Below, piece by piece: positions 33,716 through 42,108 of a stretch of DNA of 64,000 bases. Under the pieces are notes generated by a model. It ran no database searches. It was given only the letters and a program-made list of their open reading frames with translations, and was not told the origin of the DNA. Numbering within the stretch: the stretch's first letter is position 1; each line of letters starts with the position of its first letter. This stretch comes from Priestia aryabhattai B8W22 (GTDB lineage: Bacteria > Bacillota > Bacilli > Bacillales > Bacillaceae_H): assembly GCF_000956595.1 (NCBI RefSeq), contig NZ_JYOO01000006.1, positions 112,902-176,901 on the forward strand, given 5' to 3'. The translations under genes and the position numbers were made by a program.

Positions 33716-34648
33716 ATGAAACAATTTATTAAAAATATTCAAAATGATCAGCATTTTCTCTTTACATACGATTCACGCCCCATGAATGAAAACATCAAAC
33801 GTTACAGTGAGTTTTACAATCTCCCAACAGAGAACATAATGTATCGTTACGGATTTGAATCGTTTATCCATGAACGGCTGTTTATCCAATCTTTTCGTCC
33901 CTTACCGGTAAAAGCTCATATTCTTCTTCTTCACGGTTATTATGATCATGCTGGAGTACTAAGTACTGTCATTCGTTTCTTGATTCAACAAGGGTTTCAT
34001 GTGTTGACATTTGATTTACCGGGACATGGATTGTCAACAGGAGAACGGGGAGCCATTTCGGAGTTTTCTCTCTATACAGAAAGTATTCGAGAAGTCGTGC
34101 GTAGACACCTGTCTTCAAGCTCTCTGCCCGTCTATATCGTGGCTCACAGTACGGGCGCTGCTGCTGCAGTCGATTATATATTGAATAATCCTGAAACGTC
34201 TCAGATTCGAAAAGCAGTGCTTGTCTCGCCCCTCGTTCGGCCTTATCGCTGGAATGCAATCACCATTTTGATAAAGCCCTTAAAAGCGTTCACCAGGAAT
34301 TTGAAAAGGATACTTCGAAACAATTCATCAGATGTAAAGTTTTTGCGTTTTGTGAAGAATGATCCGTTACAGTATGATCAGGTCCCTCTCAGTTGGGTAG
34401 AAGCATTGATCAGATGGAATGAATTGATTAAGAAAGGGAATCCCAGTTCTGTCCCTGTTCTCATCCTCCAAGGAAAAAAGGACACAACAGTGGATTGGAG
34501 ATATAATGTTGGTTTCTTACTAAAGAAGTTTCCAAATATAGAGGTTGAACTTATAGAGAACGGAAAACATCATTTATTAAATGAAGAAGAGCTGATAAGA
34601 GATAAAGTGTTTTCTTCTATCCATCGCTACTTAACAGATGATGTGTAA
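33716..34648 (+). CDS. alpha/beta hydrolase, monoglyceride lipase-like
   Basis: 310 residues. HILLLHGYYDHAG is the oxyanion loop, FDLPGHGLSTGERG a lysophospholipase/monoglyceride lipase signature, IVAHSTGAAAA the nucleophile elbow (AHSTG rather than GHSMG), ILQGKKDTTVD the acid and NGKHHLLNEE the histidine. The ATG start lies behind GAGGTCGAAT. Probably a cytosolic lipase or esterase. Confidence 0.87.
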   Translation: MKQFIKNIQNDQHFLFTYDSRPMNENIKRYSEFYNLPTENIMYRYGFESFIHERLFIQSFRPLPVKAHILLLHGYYDHAGVLSTVIRFLIQQGFHVLTFDLPGHGLSTGERGAISEFSLYTESIREVVRRHLSSSSLPVYIVAHSTGAAAAVDYILNNPETSQIRKAVLVSPLVRPYRWNAITILIKPLKAFTRNLKRILRNNSSDVKFLRFVKNDPLQYDQVPLSWVEALIRWNELIKKGNPSSVPVLILQGKKDTTVDWRYNVGFLLKKFPNIEVELIENGKHHLLNEEELIRDKVFSSIHRYLTDDV

Positions 34649-34762
34649 ACAATGATTCCGAGAACAATCGATGTAATATATATATTTTTTTGGAAATTTA
34701 GGGTTTTTATTTTGTTATCGATAATAATTACTCTAACATCTTGTAATAGATTTAAATATCTT

Positions 34763-34788
34763 GTCCGTAAAAGTATAATTTTACGGAC
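34763..34788. repeat. 10-bp hairpin sharing a 15-mer with 24975
   Basis: GTCCGTAAAA, GTATAA, TTTTACGGAC. The first 15 bases recur at 24975-24989. Confidence 0.7.
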
Positions 34789-34850
34789 GGTGAGTTTATA
34801 TAAAAAATTTGTCATTCTCAACGTTCGTTTAAATTTAAAATCAATTTACA

Positions 34851-34886
34851 AACGTTCTTTAAAATACATGTAGTTTAAAGAACGTT
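34851..34886. terminator. hairpin on the XerC side of site I
   Basis: AACGTTCTTTAAA pairs perfectly with TTTAAAGAACGTT across a ten-base loop and is followed by TTC. Confidence 0.65.
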
Positions 34887-34914
34887 TTCAACAAGATAAT
34901 AGACTGAAAAGTGT

Positions 34915-34942
34915 ACTTCCTATAATCAAACTTATGTTAACT
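34915..34942 (+). other. dif-like Xer site I (strong, opposite orientation)
   Basis: Plus strand: ACTTCCTATAA (10 of 11), centre TCAAAC, TTATGTTAACT (10 of 11). It is the best match of all and the only one in this orientation. Confidence 0.85.
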
Positions 34943-34948
34943 CGAACA

Positions 34949-34984
34949 GAAAAAGCTTGTATCTAAAGAGATACAAGCTTTTTC
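34949..34984. terminator. terminator on the XerD side of site I
   Basis: GAAAAAGCTTGTATCT pairs with AGATACAAGCTTTTTC across a four-base loop. Confidence 0.8.
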
Positions 34985-35320
34985 CCATACTTTTTAAGTA
35001 TTTGTTCATTTGCCCTTGTGAGGCCCTTTCGTTACGTATATCGGTTCATAACTAAAGTGCCTTGTGTAAGATACGAATATCTACTTTCAATTTCAGGAAA
35101 TACATTTGTCGAAGTCGCTGTTAATTCTTTCAAAACTAATCAGTCCCTTCATGAAATAAGTATTTACCTTTTTACAACAGCCAATAATATTAATGACGTT
35201 GTACTATATGTCTACCACATGTTTTAAAGTTAAAACGTCAATCCAACAAATTTTTTGTGGATTTTTCTTTCATAATAAAACGGTTCGTTTGCGTTAAAAA
35301 TCAGCAGGTAAGGATACAAA
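34985..35320. other. intergenic region
   Basis: An open frame at 35018-35227 has no ribosome site and no family resemblance. A weak hairpin (AATCC...GGATT, 35240-35262) with a T-run on the plus strand is the only structure seen. Confidence 0.5.
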
Positions 35321-37516
35321 TTAGTATTTTCTAACTTTTTTATCGATATTATCTTCTATATGATTCGTAATTGATTCGCCTTCAACATCTATAGTCGGTA
35401 GGGATTTATCCAGCCATTTAGGTAGGTACCATGCAGATTTTCCTAAAAGCGTCATAACTGCAGGTACAAGTGTCATTCTCACCACGAATGCATCGAATAA
35501 CACCCCAAAAGCCATTGATAACCCTGTCGCTTTTATCGTTGAATCTTCTGCAAAAATAAAGCTAGCAAAAACAGAAATCATAATTAGACCAGCCGCCGTT
35601 ACTACTGGGCCACTATGTTTCAGGCTCGAAAGAATAGATTTATTTGCGTCTCTCAAGTGTGTAAAATCTTCACGCATCCGACTTACGAGAAACACTTCAT
35701 AGTCCATAGCTAAACCAAATAAAATACCTGTCGTTAGAACTGGCATGAAATTTAATAATGGACCAGCCTCAGGAATACCAAAGAAATTAATAAAATGCCC
35801 ATCTTGTAACACAAAAACAGAAAATCCTAAAGTAGCGATTAAAGTCATTAGAAATCCTAATACAGCTTTGATAGGTACAAGAATGGAACGGAAGACAACT
35901 AAAAGTAACAGTAAAGCAAAGATAACAATTAAAGCTGCAAATTGAGGTAACGCTTCTGAAAGCTTATCAGAGATATCAATGTTAACAGCAGTTGATCCTG
36001 TAACCATTAATTTTACTTTTTCATCTTTATTTACATTCATTTCCTTTTCCCGAATATCATTAACTAGATCTTTCGTTTTAGAGTCATTAGGTCCCGTTTT
36101 AGGTAAAACAGTTACCATTGCAAATTTGCCAGATTGATTTGAAGTAGGAGGAGAAACGCTAGATACATTTGGCAAGTCACTTAGCTCTTTTGCCACCTTT
36201 GTAAAGGATACTTGTGTATTTGGACTTTTAGATCCATCTAATACAACGACAAGGGGTCCATTTATTCCGTCTCCAAAGCCTTCTGCCATTGAATCGTACG
36301 CACGTCTTTCAATAGTTTCTTTTGATTTCATTCCATTATCAGGTAAACCTAGTTCCATATGAAGAACTGGAGAACTAATAATACCCGTGACAATTAAACA
36401 TACTAGGACAATTTGTACAGGATAACGAGTAACAAACCGTCCCCACTTATTTGAATCCTTATTTTTCTTAACTACAAGAGACTTTTTAGAATCCACTTGT
36501 TTTTTGGGTTTAGGACTGAGGCGATGACCAAACATTCCTAATAGGGCAGGAACCAATGTAATGGAGACTAACATGACAATTAACACCGTAAAAGCTGCCG
36601 ATAATCCCATTGATGTTAAGAATGGAATGCCTACTACAGATAATCCACACAGGGCGACAATAACAGTTAATCCAGCAAATACTACTGCACTACCAGCAGT
36701 CGCAGTAGCACGAGCAATGGATTCTCTTACACTAAGCCCCTGTGCTAACTGTTGGCGATGTCTTGAGATAATAAATAGTGCATAGTCAATTCCAACTGCT
36801 AAACCAATCATACTCGCAAGTGACAAACTTGTGGCTTGGACAGAGAAGAAATTTGAACTGATTAGAATTCCCATAGCACCGATACCTAGACCTATAATAG
36901 CCGTAATAATTGGTAATCCTGCTGCAAGGAAAGATGCGAAAGTAAAAACTAAAATACCAAAAGCGATAACGATACCTACTAGTTCAGATGTACCGCCAAT
37001 TTTGACGTGTGAGAAAGCAACTGTACCGCCTATCTCCGTTTGAACACCATTTTTCTCAGCTATTTTTGCAATACCTTTTATCTTATCTTTTGAAGCATCC
37101 GTTACTTTATCTGCACTTACCTTATACGTAATCGTTGCATAACCAATCTCTTTATTTTTACTGATTGTTCCTGCTTGGTAAGGATTTGCGATAGATTCAA
37201 CGGCTTTGTCGTTAAGAACAAGATCTAATGTATCTTGTATTTTTTGATGCGTAGAAGATGATTCTAATGTCTGCCCTTCAGGTGCTTTAAAGATAAGCTT
37301 GATTTGTCCACCACTCTCACCATGGGGAAATTCCTTATTCATCACATCCATTGCTTTTTCTGCTTTTGTTCCAGGAATCGACATATCATCATTAAATGTT
37401 ATACCTACGCTTCCGACTCCGATTGCTGCAACTATTAGGATAGCTATCCACCCAAAAAAGACTTGGCGGCGTTTTCGAGAAGCCCATTCACCTAATTTAT
37501 AAAGATACTTTGCCAT
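35321..37516 (-). CDS. MMPL/RND family membrane exporter
   Basis: 731 residues: two halves, each a membrane helix, a large outside loop and five more helices. GLAVGIDYALFIISRHRQQLAQG and GLAMDYEVFLVSRMREDF are the paired helix-4 motifs with the proton-relay Asp-Tyr. GGAG before ATG 37516 sets the start. Related proteins export lipids or amphiphilic drugs. The two-component system just upstream on the same strand probably controls it. Confidence 0.92.
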   Translation of the reverse strand: MAKYLYKLGEWASRKRRQVFFGWIAILIVAAIGVGSVGITFNDDMSIPGTKAEKAMDVMNKEFPHGESGGQIKLIFKAPEGQTLESSSTHQKIQDTLDLVLNDKAVESIANPYQAGTISKNKEIGYATITYKVSADKVTDASKDKIKGIAKIAEKNGVQTEIGGTVAFSHVKIGGTSELVGIVIAFGILVFTFASFLAAGLPIITAIIGLGIGAMGILISSNFFSVQATSLSLASMIGLAVGIDYALFIISRHRQQLAQGLSVRESIARATATAGSAVVFAGLTVIVALCGLSVVGIPFLTSMGLSAAFTVLIVMLVSITLVPALLGMFGHRLSPKPKKQVDSKKSLVVKKNKDSNKWGRFVTRYPVQIVLVCLIVTGIISSPVLHMELGLPDNGMKSKETIERRAYDSMAEGFGDGINGPLVVVLDGSKSPNTQVSFTKVAKELSDLPNVSSVSPPTSNQSGKFAMVTVLPKTGPNDSKTKDLVNDIREKEMNVNKDEKVKLMVTGSTAVNIDISDKLSEALPQFAALIVIFALLLLLVVFRSILVPIKAVLGFLMTLIATLGFSVFVLQDGHFINFFGIPEAGPLLNFMPVLTTGILFGLAMDYEVFLVSRMREDFTHLRDANKSILSSLKHSGPVVTAAGLIMISVFASFIFAEDSTIKATGLSMAFGVLFDAFVVRMTLVPAVMTLLGKSAWYLPKWLDKSLPTIDVEGESITNHIEDNIDKKVRKY

Positions 37517-37640
37517 ACAATCTCCTTCCATTCTTCAATTCAATATAGTAAAACATGATGTAAACAACCTTATTCCTTAAAATAAAAGGAGGTTGTTGTG
37601 AATACTTGTTTATTCTAATAAAAAAGTAAACAAAAAAAAT

Positions 37641-37669
37641 CGTACATAAGGGCAACCTCCCTATGTACG
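37641..37669 (-). terminator. terminator of the two-component operon
   Basis: CGTACATA with GGG pairs with CCC and TATGTACG, followed by eight T residues on the minus strand. Confidence 0.8.
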
Positions 37670-37705
37670 TTTGGGCAAATCTCTATGTACTTTTCTAATT
37701 TTAAG

Positions 37706-38359
37706 TTAACGATGAAGGATTCCTTGGTCAATTGCAACTGCTACAGCCTCTGACCTTGAAGCTACCCCCAACTTTGTATAAATGCTTGTCAGGTGGGCTT
37801 TAACAGTTCGCTCTGAAATCCCTAAATCCAGTGCAATCTTCTTACTCGTCGCTCCACTTGCCACCGTTTGCAGTATACTTAGTTCTCTTTCTGTAAGAAT
37901 GGACTCCCTAACATCTGATGAAGATGATAAATTAGGTTGCTTTTCTTTATAAGCAAATATTCTTGATGTAATTTCCGGTTGTAAAAGCGTTTCTCCCCTG
38001 ATGGCAGATTCAATTGTTCTGAATAAATTTTCTCGACTGGTATCTTTTAATAGATATCCCTTTGCACCTAGGCTTAATCCTCGAATCATTAATTCATCCT
38101 CATTGTACGTTGTGAGAATAATAATAGGGATAGTTGAATTTTGTTCTTTTAGCCTTTCAATAGCTTTAAGACCACTCATTTTTGGCATGTTTAAGTCCAT
38201 TAAAATCACATCCGGTTGCAATTCTTCAATGAGATTCAATGCTATAGCTCCGTCTTCTGCCTCTGCGACTACTTCATAGGTATCACTGGTTTCTAAAATT
38301 AACTTTAAGCCTTCCCTCACAACAAAATGATCATCTACAATTAAAACCTTATATTTCAC
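37706..38359 (-). CDS. NarL/LuxR-type response regulator
   Basis: 217 residues. Receiver with VDDH at the start and the phosphoacceptor in VILMDLNMPKMSG. LuxR-type DNA-binding domain: LTERELSILQTVASGATSKKIALDLGISERTVKAHL. It is two bases downstream of the kinase gene, hence a coupled pair, and is followed by a terminator before the MMPL gene. Confidence 0.93.
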   Translation of the reverse strand: MKYKVLIVDDHFVVREGLKLILETSDTYEVVAEAEDGAIALNLIEELQPDVILMDLNMPKMSGLKAIERLKEQNSTIPIIILTTYNEDELMIRGLSLGAKGYLLKDTSRENLFRTIESAIRGETLLQPEITSRIFAYKEKQPNLSSSSDVRESILTERELSILQTVASGATSKKIALDLGISERTVKAHLTSIYTKLGVASRSEAVAVAIDQGILHR

Positions 38360-38361
38360 AT

Positions 38362-39582
38362 TTATTCTCCTTTTGGTATCAGTACTTCTATCTGAATTAT
38401 AGTTCCTTCCTGATTTTTGCTTTGAATATCTATGGTTCCTTTAAGTATGCGAACACGCTCTTGCATACCAATTAATCCATAGTGGCCTACTTGCTTACCG
38501 ATTTTCTCTGAATCAAAACCTATGCCGTCATCTTTTATCTCTAGATATAAAATACCTTGTATTTTTTCTTCAATCGTTATCCATGCATGTTGAGCTTGAG
38601 AATGACGTGCAATATTTGTTAATCCCTCACTTATAATATGTTTGGTATGTTCTACAAACATGGAAGGCAAAGGCATGATAGCGCCTGCCGTTAGTAAACA
38701 GTTTATTCCAGTTGTTGACCTGAAACGTTGAACCTCTTCCTCCACACTTTCTATAAACCCTATTTCCTCAACTGATTGTGTACGCAAGTCATCTATTGCA
38801 CTACGGGCATCAGCTAATGCCACACGTGCTCTTTCCATTGCTTGCTGTACAATCTCTTGCCCTCTTTTAACATTGTCATTACTCAAATGAGCATTAATTG
38901 CTTCTAGTTGCATGATGAGGCCTGCCAAACCTTGAGCCAATGTATCATGTAAATCACGCGCCATTCGTTGACGTTCATTTGTAAGAGTCAGCTGCTCTAC
39001 TTTTTGATGGGCAATCTCTAGTTCTTGAAGAGATGTTTGAATACGAACTCTAGCCTGTACTTGTCTAAAAAACATAACAGCATACCCTACTATACTTATT
39101 ATGAGAGGAATCATAATCATTAGATAAATAACTAACAAATGCAAATGTCCCATTAGAATAGTAGCAATACACATTAAAAGAATACAAAATAAAGAAACCA
39201 TTACTACTTTACTTATTTGATAATAAATTCCTACGCTTTGTCCTATCAAAAGTGAATATAGTCCAATGAGTGTTGGTTGAAAGCCATCAGGCATTATAAG
39301 ACCACAAAGAAAGGCTAAACCTCCTTGAACAAGAATGTAAATCCACGGTCTAAACATTTTAAAAACATTAATAAATGAATTTAATACAAAATATAGAGAA
39401 AAAAGAAAGGTAAATAACAAGCTATTCAACAGCATGGGATGAGCTAATGTTTGAAGGATCATCGTAGCTGAATACGTTAATAGCAACCACGTAAAAATGG
39501 GTAGTCTACCTGCAAGAGACTGTTCTGAATCATAAGGAATCTTAGATATGGGCGGAGTATATAGAGAATCCATCTTTCCCAT
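38362..39582 (-). CDS. NarL-type sensor histidine kinase (HisKA_3)
   Basis: 406 residues: four to six N-terminal membrane helices with little outside loop, then ERQRMARDLHDTLAQGL with the phosphorylated His, and an ATPase with SEGLTNIARHSQA and DDGIGFD. Kinases with such intramembrane sensors often respond to membrane or cell-wall stress, which suits the adjacent exporter. The signal is unknown. Confidence 0.92.
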   Translation of the reverse strand: MGKMDSLYTPPISKIPYDSEQSLAGRLPIFTWLLLTYSATMILQTLAHPMLLNSLLFTFLFSLYFVLNSFINVFKMFRPWIYILVQGGLAFLCGLIMPDGFQPTLIGLYSLLIGQSVGIYYQISKVVMVSLFCILLMCIATILMGHLHLLVIYLMIMIPLIISIVGYAVMFFRQVQARVRIQTSLQELEIAHQKVEQLTLTNERQRMARDLHDTLAQGLAGLIMQLEAINAHLSNDNVKRGQEIVQQAMERARVALADARSAIDDLRTQSVEEIGFIESVEEEVQRFRSTTGINCLLTAGAIMPLPSMFVEHTKHIISEGLTNIARHSQAQHAWITIEEKIQGILYLEIKDDGIGFDSEKIGKQVGHYGLIGMQERVRILKGTIDIQSKNQEGTIIQIEVLIPKGE

Positions 39583-39840
39583 TACTTAACCCCCTTTTCA
39601 TTTGTTTAAATTAGGATTTCCTTTTGATATATACAGTTACACTTCTCTAATAGTAAATGTCAATTAATTTTAATGCAATTTTGTATCGCAAAACTTCTAT
39701 ACTGATTAATCAAAAGTTGTTATAGAAGAATGGGAAATTAGAGAATTTATTTTTCACCAAGAACTTAGCAATAATCGGGAAAAGGTATGATATTCCACTG
39801 GATAAAGAACAAATGTTCTTTTATTTTAGGAGTATTTTCA

Positions 39841-40434
39841 ATGGAGGATGAACAGTTACCAAACAGAATCATTATATGTATCGACATGAAGGCGATCTAT
39901 GCTTCAGTTTCTTCTGCCATAAGAGGATTAAATCCGTTGAAAACAAAGCTTGCAGTGGTCGGAGATATCAAACGGTCGGGATCCGTTGTATTAGCTGCCA
40001 CACCCTTATTAAAGAAAGAAGGAGTCAAAACAGGAAGTCGTCTTTTCGACATTCCTAAAAGGAAAGATATCCATGTGGTGAATCCATCCATGGAGAGGTA
40101 TATCAAGGCTTCGACCTATATTTCGAGCTTGGTGTTACAGTATGTGGCTCCTGAGGATTTTCATGCCTATAGTATTGATGAGTTGTTTATTGATGCGACA
40201 GCTTCGTTGCATCTATTCGCTCGTACACCAGAAGAATTAACCCACAAGATTATCGACGAAATTTATCATAAGACACGCCTCACAGCTACGGCAGGCATAG
40301 GCCCTAATCTCTTACTGGCGAAGGTAAGCTTAGACCATGAGGCTAAGAATAGCCCAACAGGAGTGGCTTATTGGCGATATGAGGATATTCCCTTTAAATT
40401 GTGGGCTATTCATCATCAATCCCACTCGTTATAG
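39841..40434 (+). pseudogene. Y-family DNA polymerase (UvrX/YqjW-like), truncated
   Basis: ATG 39841 has AGGAG eight bases upstream. IICIDMKAIYASVSS, LAATPLLKKEGVKTGSRLFDIP, AYSIDELFIDAT and TATAGIGPNLLLAKVSLDHEAK are the palm and finger motifs, with catalytic Asp and Asp-Glu intact. Homology stops after YEDIPFKLWAI (about base 40411), and the last residues HHQSHSL are read from foreign sequence. About 200 residues (thumb, little finger, beta-clamp motif) are missing, so it is probably inactive. Confidence 0.8.
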
Positions 40435-40534
40435 CGTTGACTCCTTCATTTCCTTTAAGCTTATATGTACCAAAACCTATAGCAGGCAAGGTTACCCCGT
40501 CATTAAGGGTTATTTCAGGAATTACTTTACTCAT
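40406..40534 (-). pseudogene. aldo/keto reductase, N-terminal fragment only
   Basis: From ATG 40534, with AAAGGAG upstream, the minus strand reads SKVIPEITLNDGVTLPAIG, FGTYKLKGNEG and VNAIT, a clear AKR N-terminus. After about 40 residues, where DVGYRLIDTA should follow, it runs into the polymerase fragment and stops. The ribosome site is intact, so a 42-residue peptide could be made. Both fragments end at the same point, marking a deletion junction near 40411. Confidence 0.75.
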
Positions 40535-40599
40535 TATTATCCACTCCTTTCGATCATGTCATAAGGTTAGCATATATTATCCAATACTTGAATAAATTT

Positions 40600-40629
40600 G
40601 CACCACTCATTTTCACAAAGGAGTGGTGC
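40600..40629 (-). terminator. hairpin after the Bcr-type exporter gene
   Basis: GCACCACTC pairs with GAGTGGTGC. On the minus strand AAATTTATT follows, so this is a weak terminator. Confidence 0.5.
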
Positions 40630-40651
40630 TTTCAAACAATCAAAAAAGTGA

Positions 40652-41896
40652 TTACGGAGAAACCTCCGTTTTAAACTCATTAATTTCGCACTTTTCTGTT
40701 TCTTTCTTGTTTTTAGTTAACGTAAAGAAAGCTACAAAACCTAAAAGCGCCGTACTAAATAAAATAGCAGCCATCGGAATCGCTGTGGTTTCGTTAATAC
40801 CCACTAAAGGAGAAACAATTGATCCTAAAGTTAGTGGAAGCATGCCTAACACGGCACTCGCACTTCCTGCTCTATGTCCTTGATTTTTCATTGCCAATGT
40901 CACCGAGCCTGTGATCGTCATTCCTATAGAGATCATGTAAATAAAAATGGGAATAACAATCGTAGCCAGCGGCCCTTTAAGCATGGTCATAATAAGAAGC
41001 ACGCTAGTAGCACTTACAGCCGTAATCACGGCAATGCGAAGCAGGCTTCTTTCATGAAGAATTCCGCTAAAGCGCCCAATAATAAAGCTTCCAGTCACAA
41101 TGGCCAAGCCGTTAATGCCAAACAAAATGCTAAAAACTTGCGGAGAAACATGGTAGATCCCTTGATAGACAAATGGAGTGCCTGATACATAAGCAAAGCT
41201 TCCTCCGTGGATCAGTCCGACAATTAAGGCATACCCAATAAAAGAACGGTCTTGTAATAAACTGCCCATCGTGCGAATGGAATGACCAATTGAACTTGGC
41301 GTTCTATTTTCAATTGGCAAAGTTTCTTTTAAACGCATTGAAATTGTTAAAACAATTAAAAGGCCTATTAAACTTAAAAACAAGAAAATAGTATGCCAGC
41401 TTGCAAAAGGAAGAAGTAAAATAGCACCTCCGGCCATTGGTGCTATCATTGGTGCAAAGGCATTAATAACCATTAACAGAGCAAAAAACTTCGTAAGCTC
41501 TCTTCCACTAAAAACGTCTCTGACAATGGCTCGAGAAAGAACAACTCCTGCCGAAGCTGTAAACCCTTGTAAAAAGCGTGCGATGACTAAAGCTGTAATA
41601 GTAGGAGCCAAAGCACAGAGCAAGGACGATATCATAAATAAAGAGATGGAAATGAGTAAAGGTCGTTTTCGTCCCTTCGCATCACTGATTGGACCGATCA
41701 CGATTTGACCAATGGCAAGGCCTAGTAAACACGATGTTAAACTAAGCTGAACAAGTGAAGCTCTCGCATCTAAATGATCAGCAATAGCAGGGAAACTTGG
41801 CAAATACATATCGATATTAAGCGGACCTAATATCGCAAGCGTGCTGAGAAGAAACGCCAATCCTAGACGTTTTTTTCCAGTTGGGTTATGAAGCAT
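40652..41896 (-). CDS. Bcr/CflA family drug exporter (MFS)
   Basis: 414 residues with 12 helices. NIDMYLPSFPAIADHL at helix 1, GPISDAKGRKRPLL (loop 2-3 MFS motif) and RFLQGFTASAGVVLSRAIVRDVF are typical of Bcr/CflA proton-driven exporters of chloramphenicol, bicyclomycin or sulfonamides. A short UTR and a promoter region lie before it. The substrate is not readable. Confidence 0.9.
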   Translation of the reverse strand: MLHNPTGKKRLGLAFLLSTLAILGPLNIDMYLPSFPAIADHLDARASLVQLSLTSCLLGLAIGQIVIGPISDAKGRKRPLLISISLFMISSLLCALAPTITALVIARFLQGFTASAGVVLSRAIVRDVFSGRELTKFFALLMVINAFAPMIAPMAGGAILLLPFASWHTIFLFLSLIGLLIVLTISMRLKETLPIENRTPSSIGHSIRTMGSLLQDRSFIGYALIVGLIHGGSFAYVSGTPFVYQGIYHVSPQVFSILFGINGLAIVTGSFIIGRFSGILHERSLLRIAVITAVSATSVLLIMTMLKGPLATIVIPIFIYMISIGMTITGSVTLAMKNQGHRAGSASAVLGMLPLTLGSIVSPLVGINETTAIPMAAILFSTALLGFVAFFTLTKNKKETEKCEINEFKTEVSP

Positions 41897-42056
41897 AATA
41901 GCAGAGCACCTTCCTTACCTAAATATTGTATTTTTACAGATAACCTTTAGTCTATTGAAAGGCATCTCTTCTGTCTAGGACATTTGTCTAAAGATGTAGG
42001 TAAAGTTCTATTCGCAAAAAAGGATGTATGAGTGATGACATACGGTTGATAGCAAA

Positions 42057-42099
42057 AAACAACGCTTGAAATATCCTTAAGATACTTCAAGCGTTGTTT
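42057..42099 (-). terminator. terminator of the methionine gamma-lyase gene
   Basis: AAACAACGCTTGAA pairs with TTCAAGCGTTGTTT, followed by T residues on the minus strand, ten bases after the stop. Confidence 0.8.
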
Positions 42100-42108
42100 G
42101 AGCGTTTG

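Noticed and set aside
34652..34873. 73-codon open frame with a hydrophobic stretch
   Set aside because: It crosses two hairpins and has no ribosome site.
35018..35227. 69-codon open frame starting at GTG
   Set aside because: No ribosome site, low-complexity AT-rich product, no resemblance.
40711..40740. AGTTAACGTAA, a XerD-arm-like match
   Set aside because: It lies inside the Bcr-type exporter coding region and the opposite arm does not fit dif.
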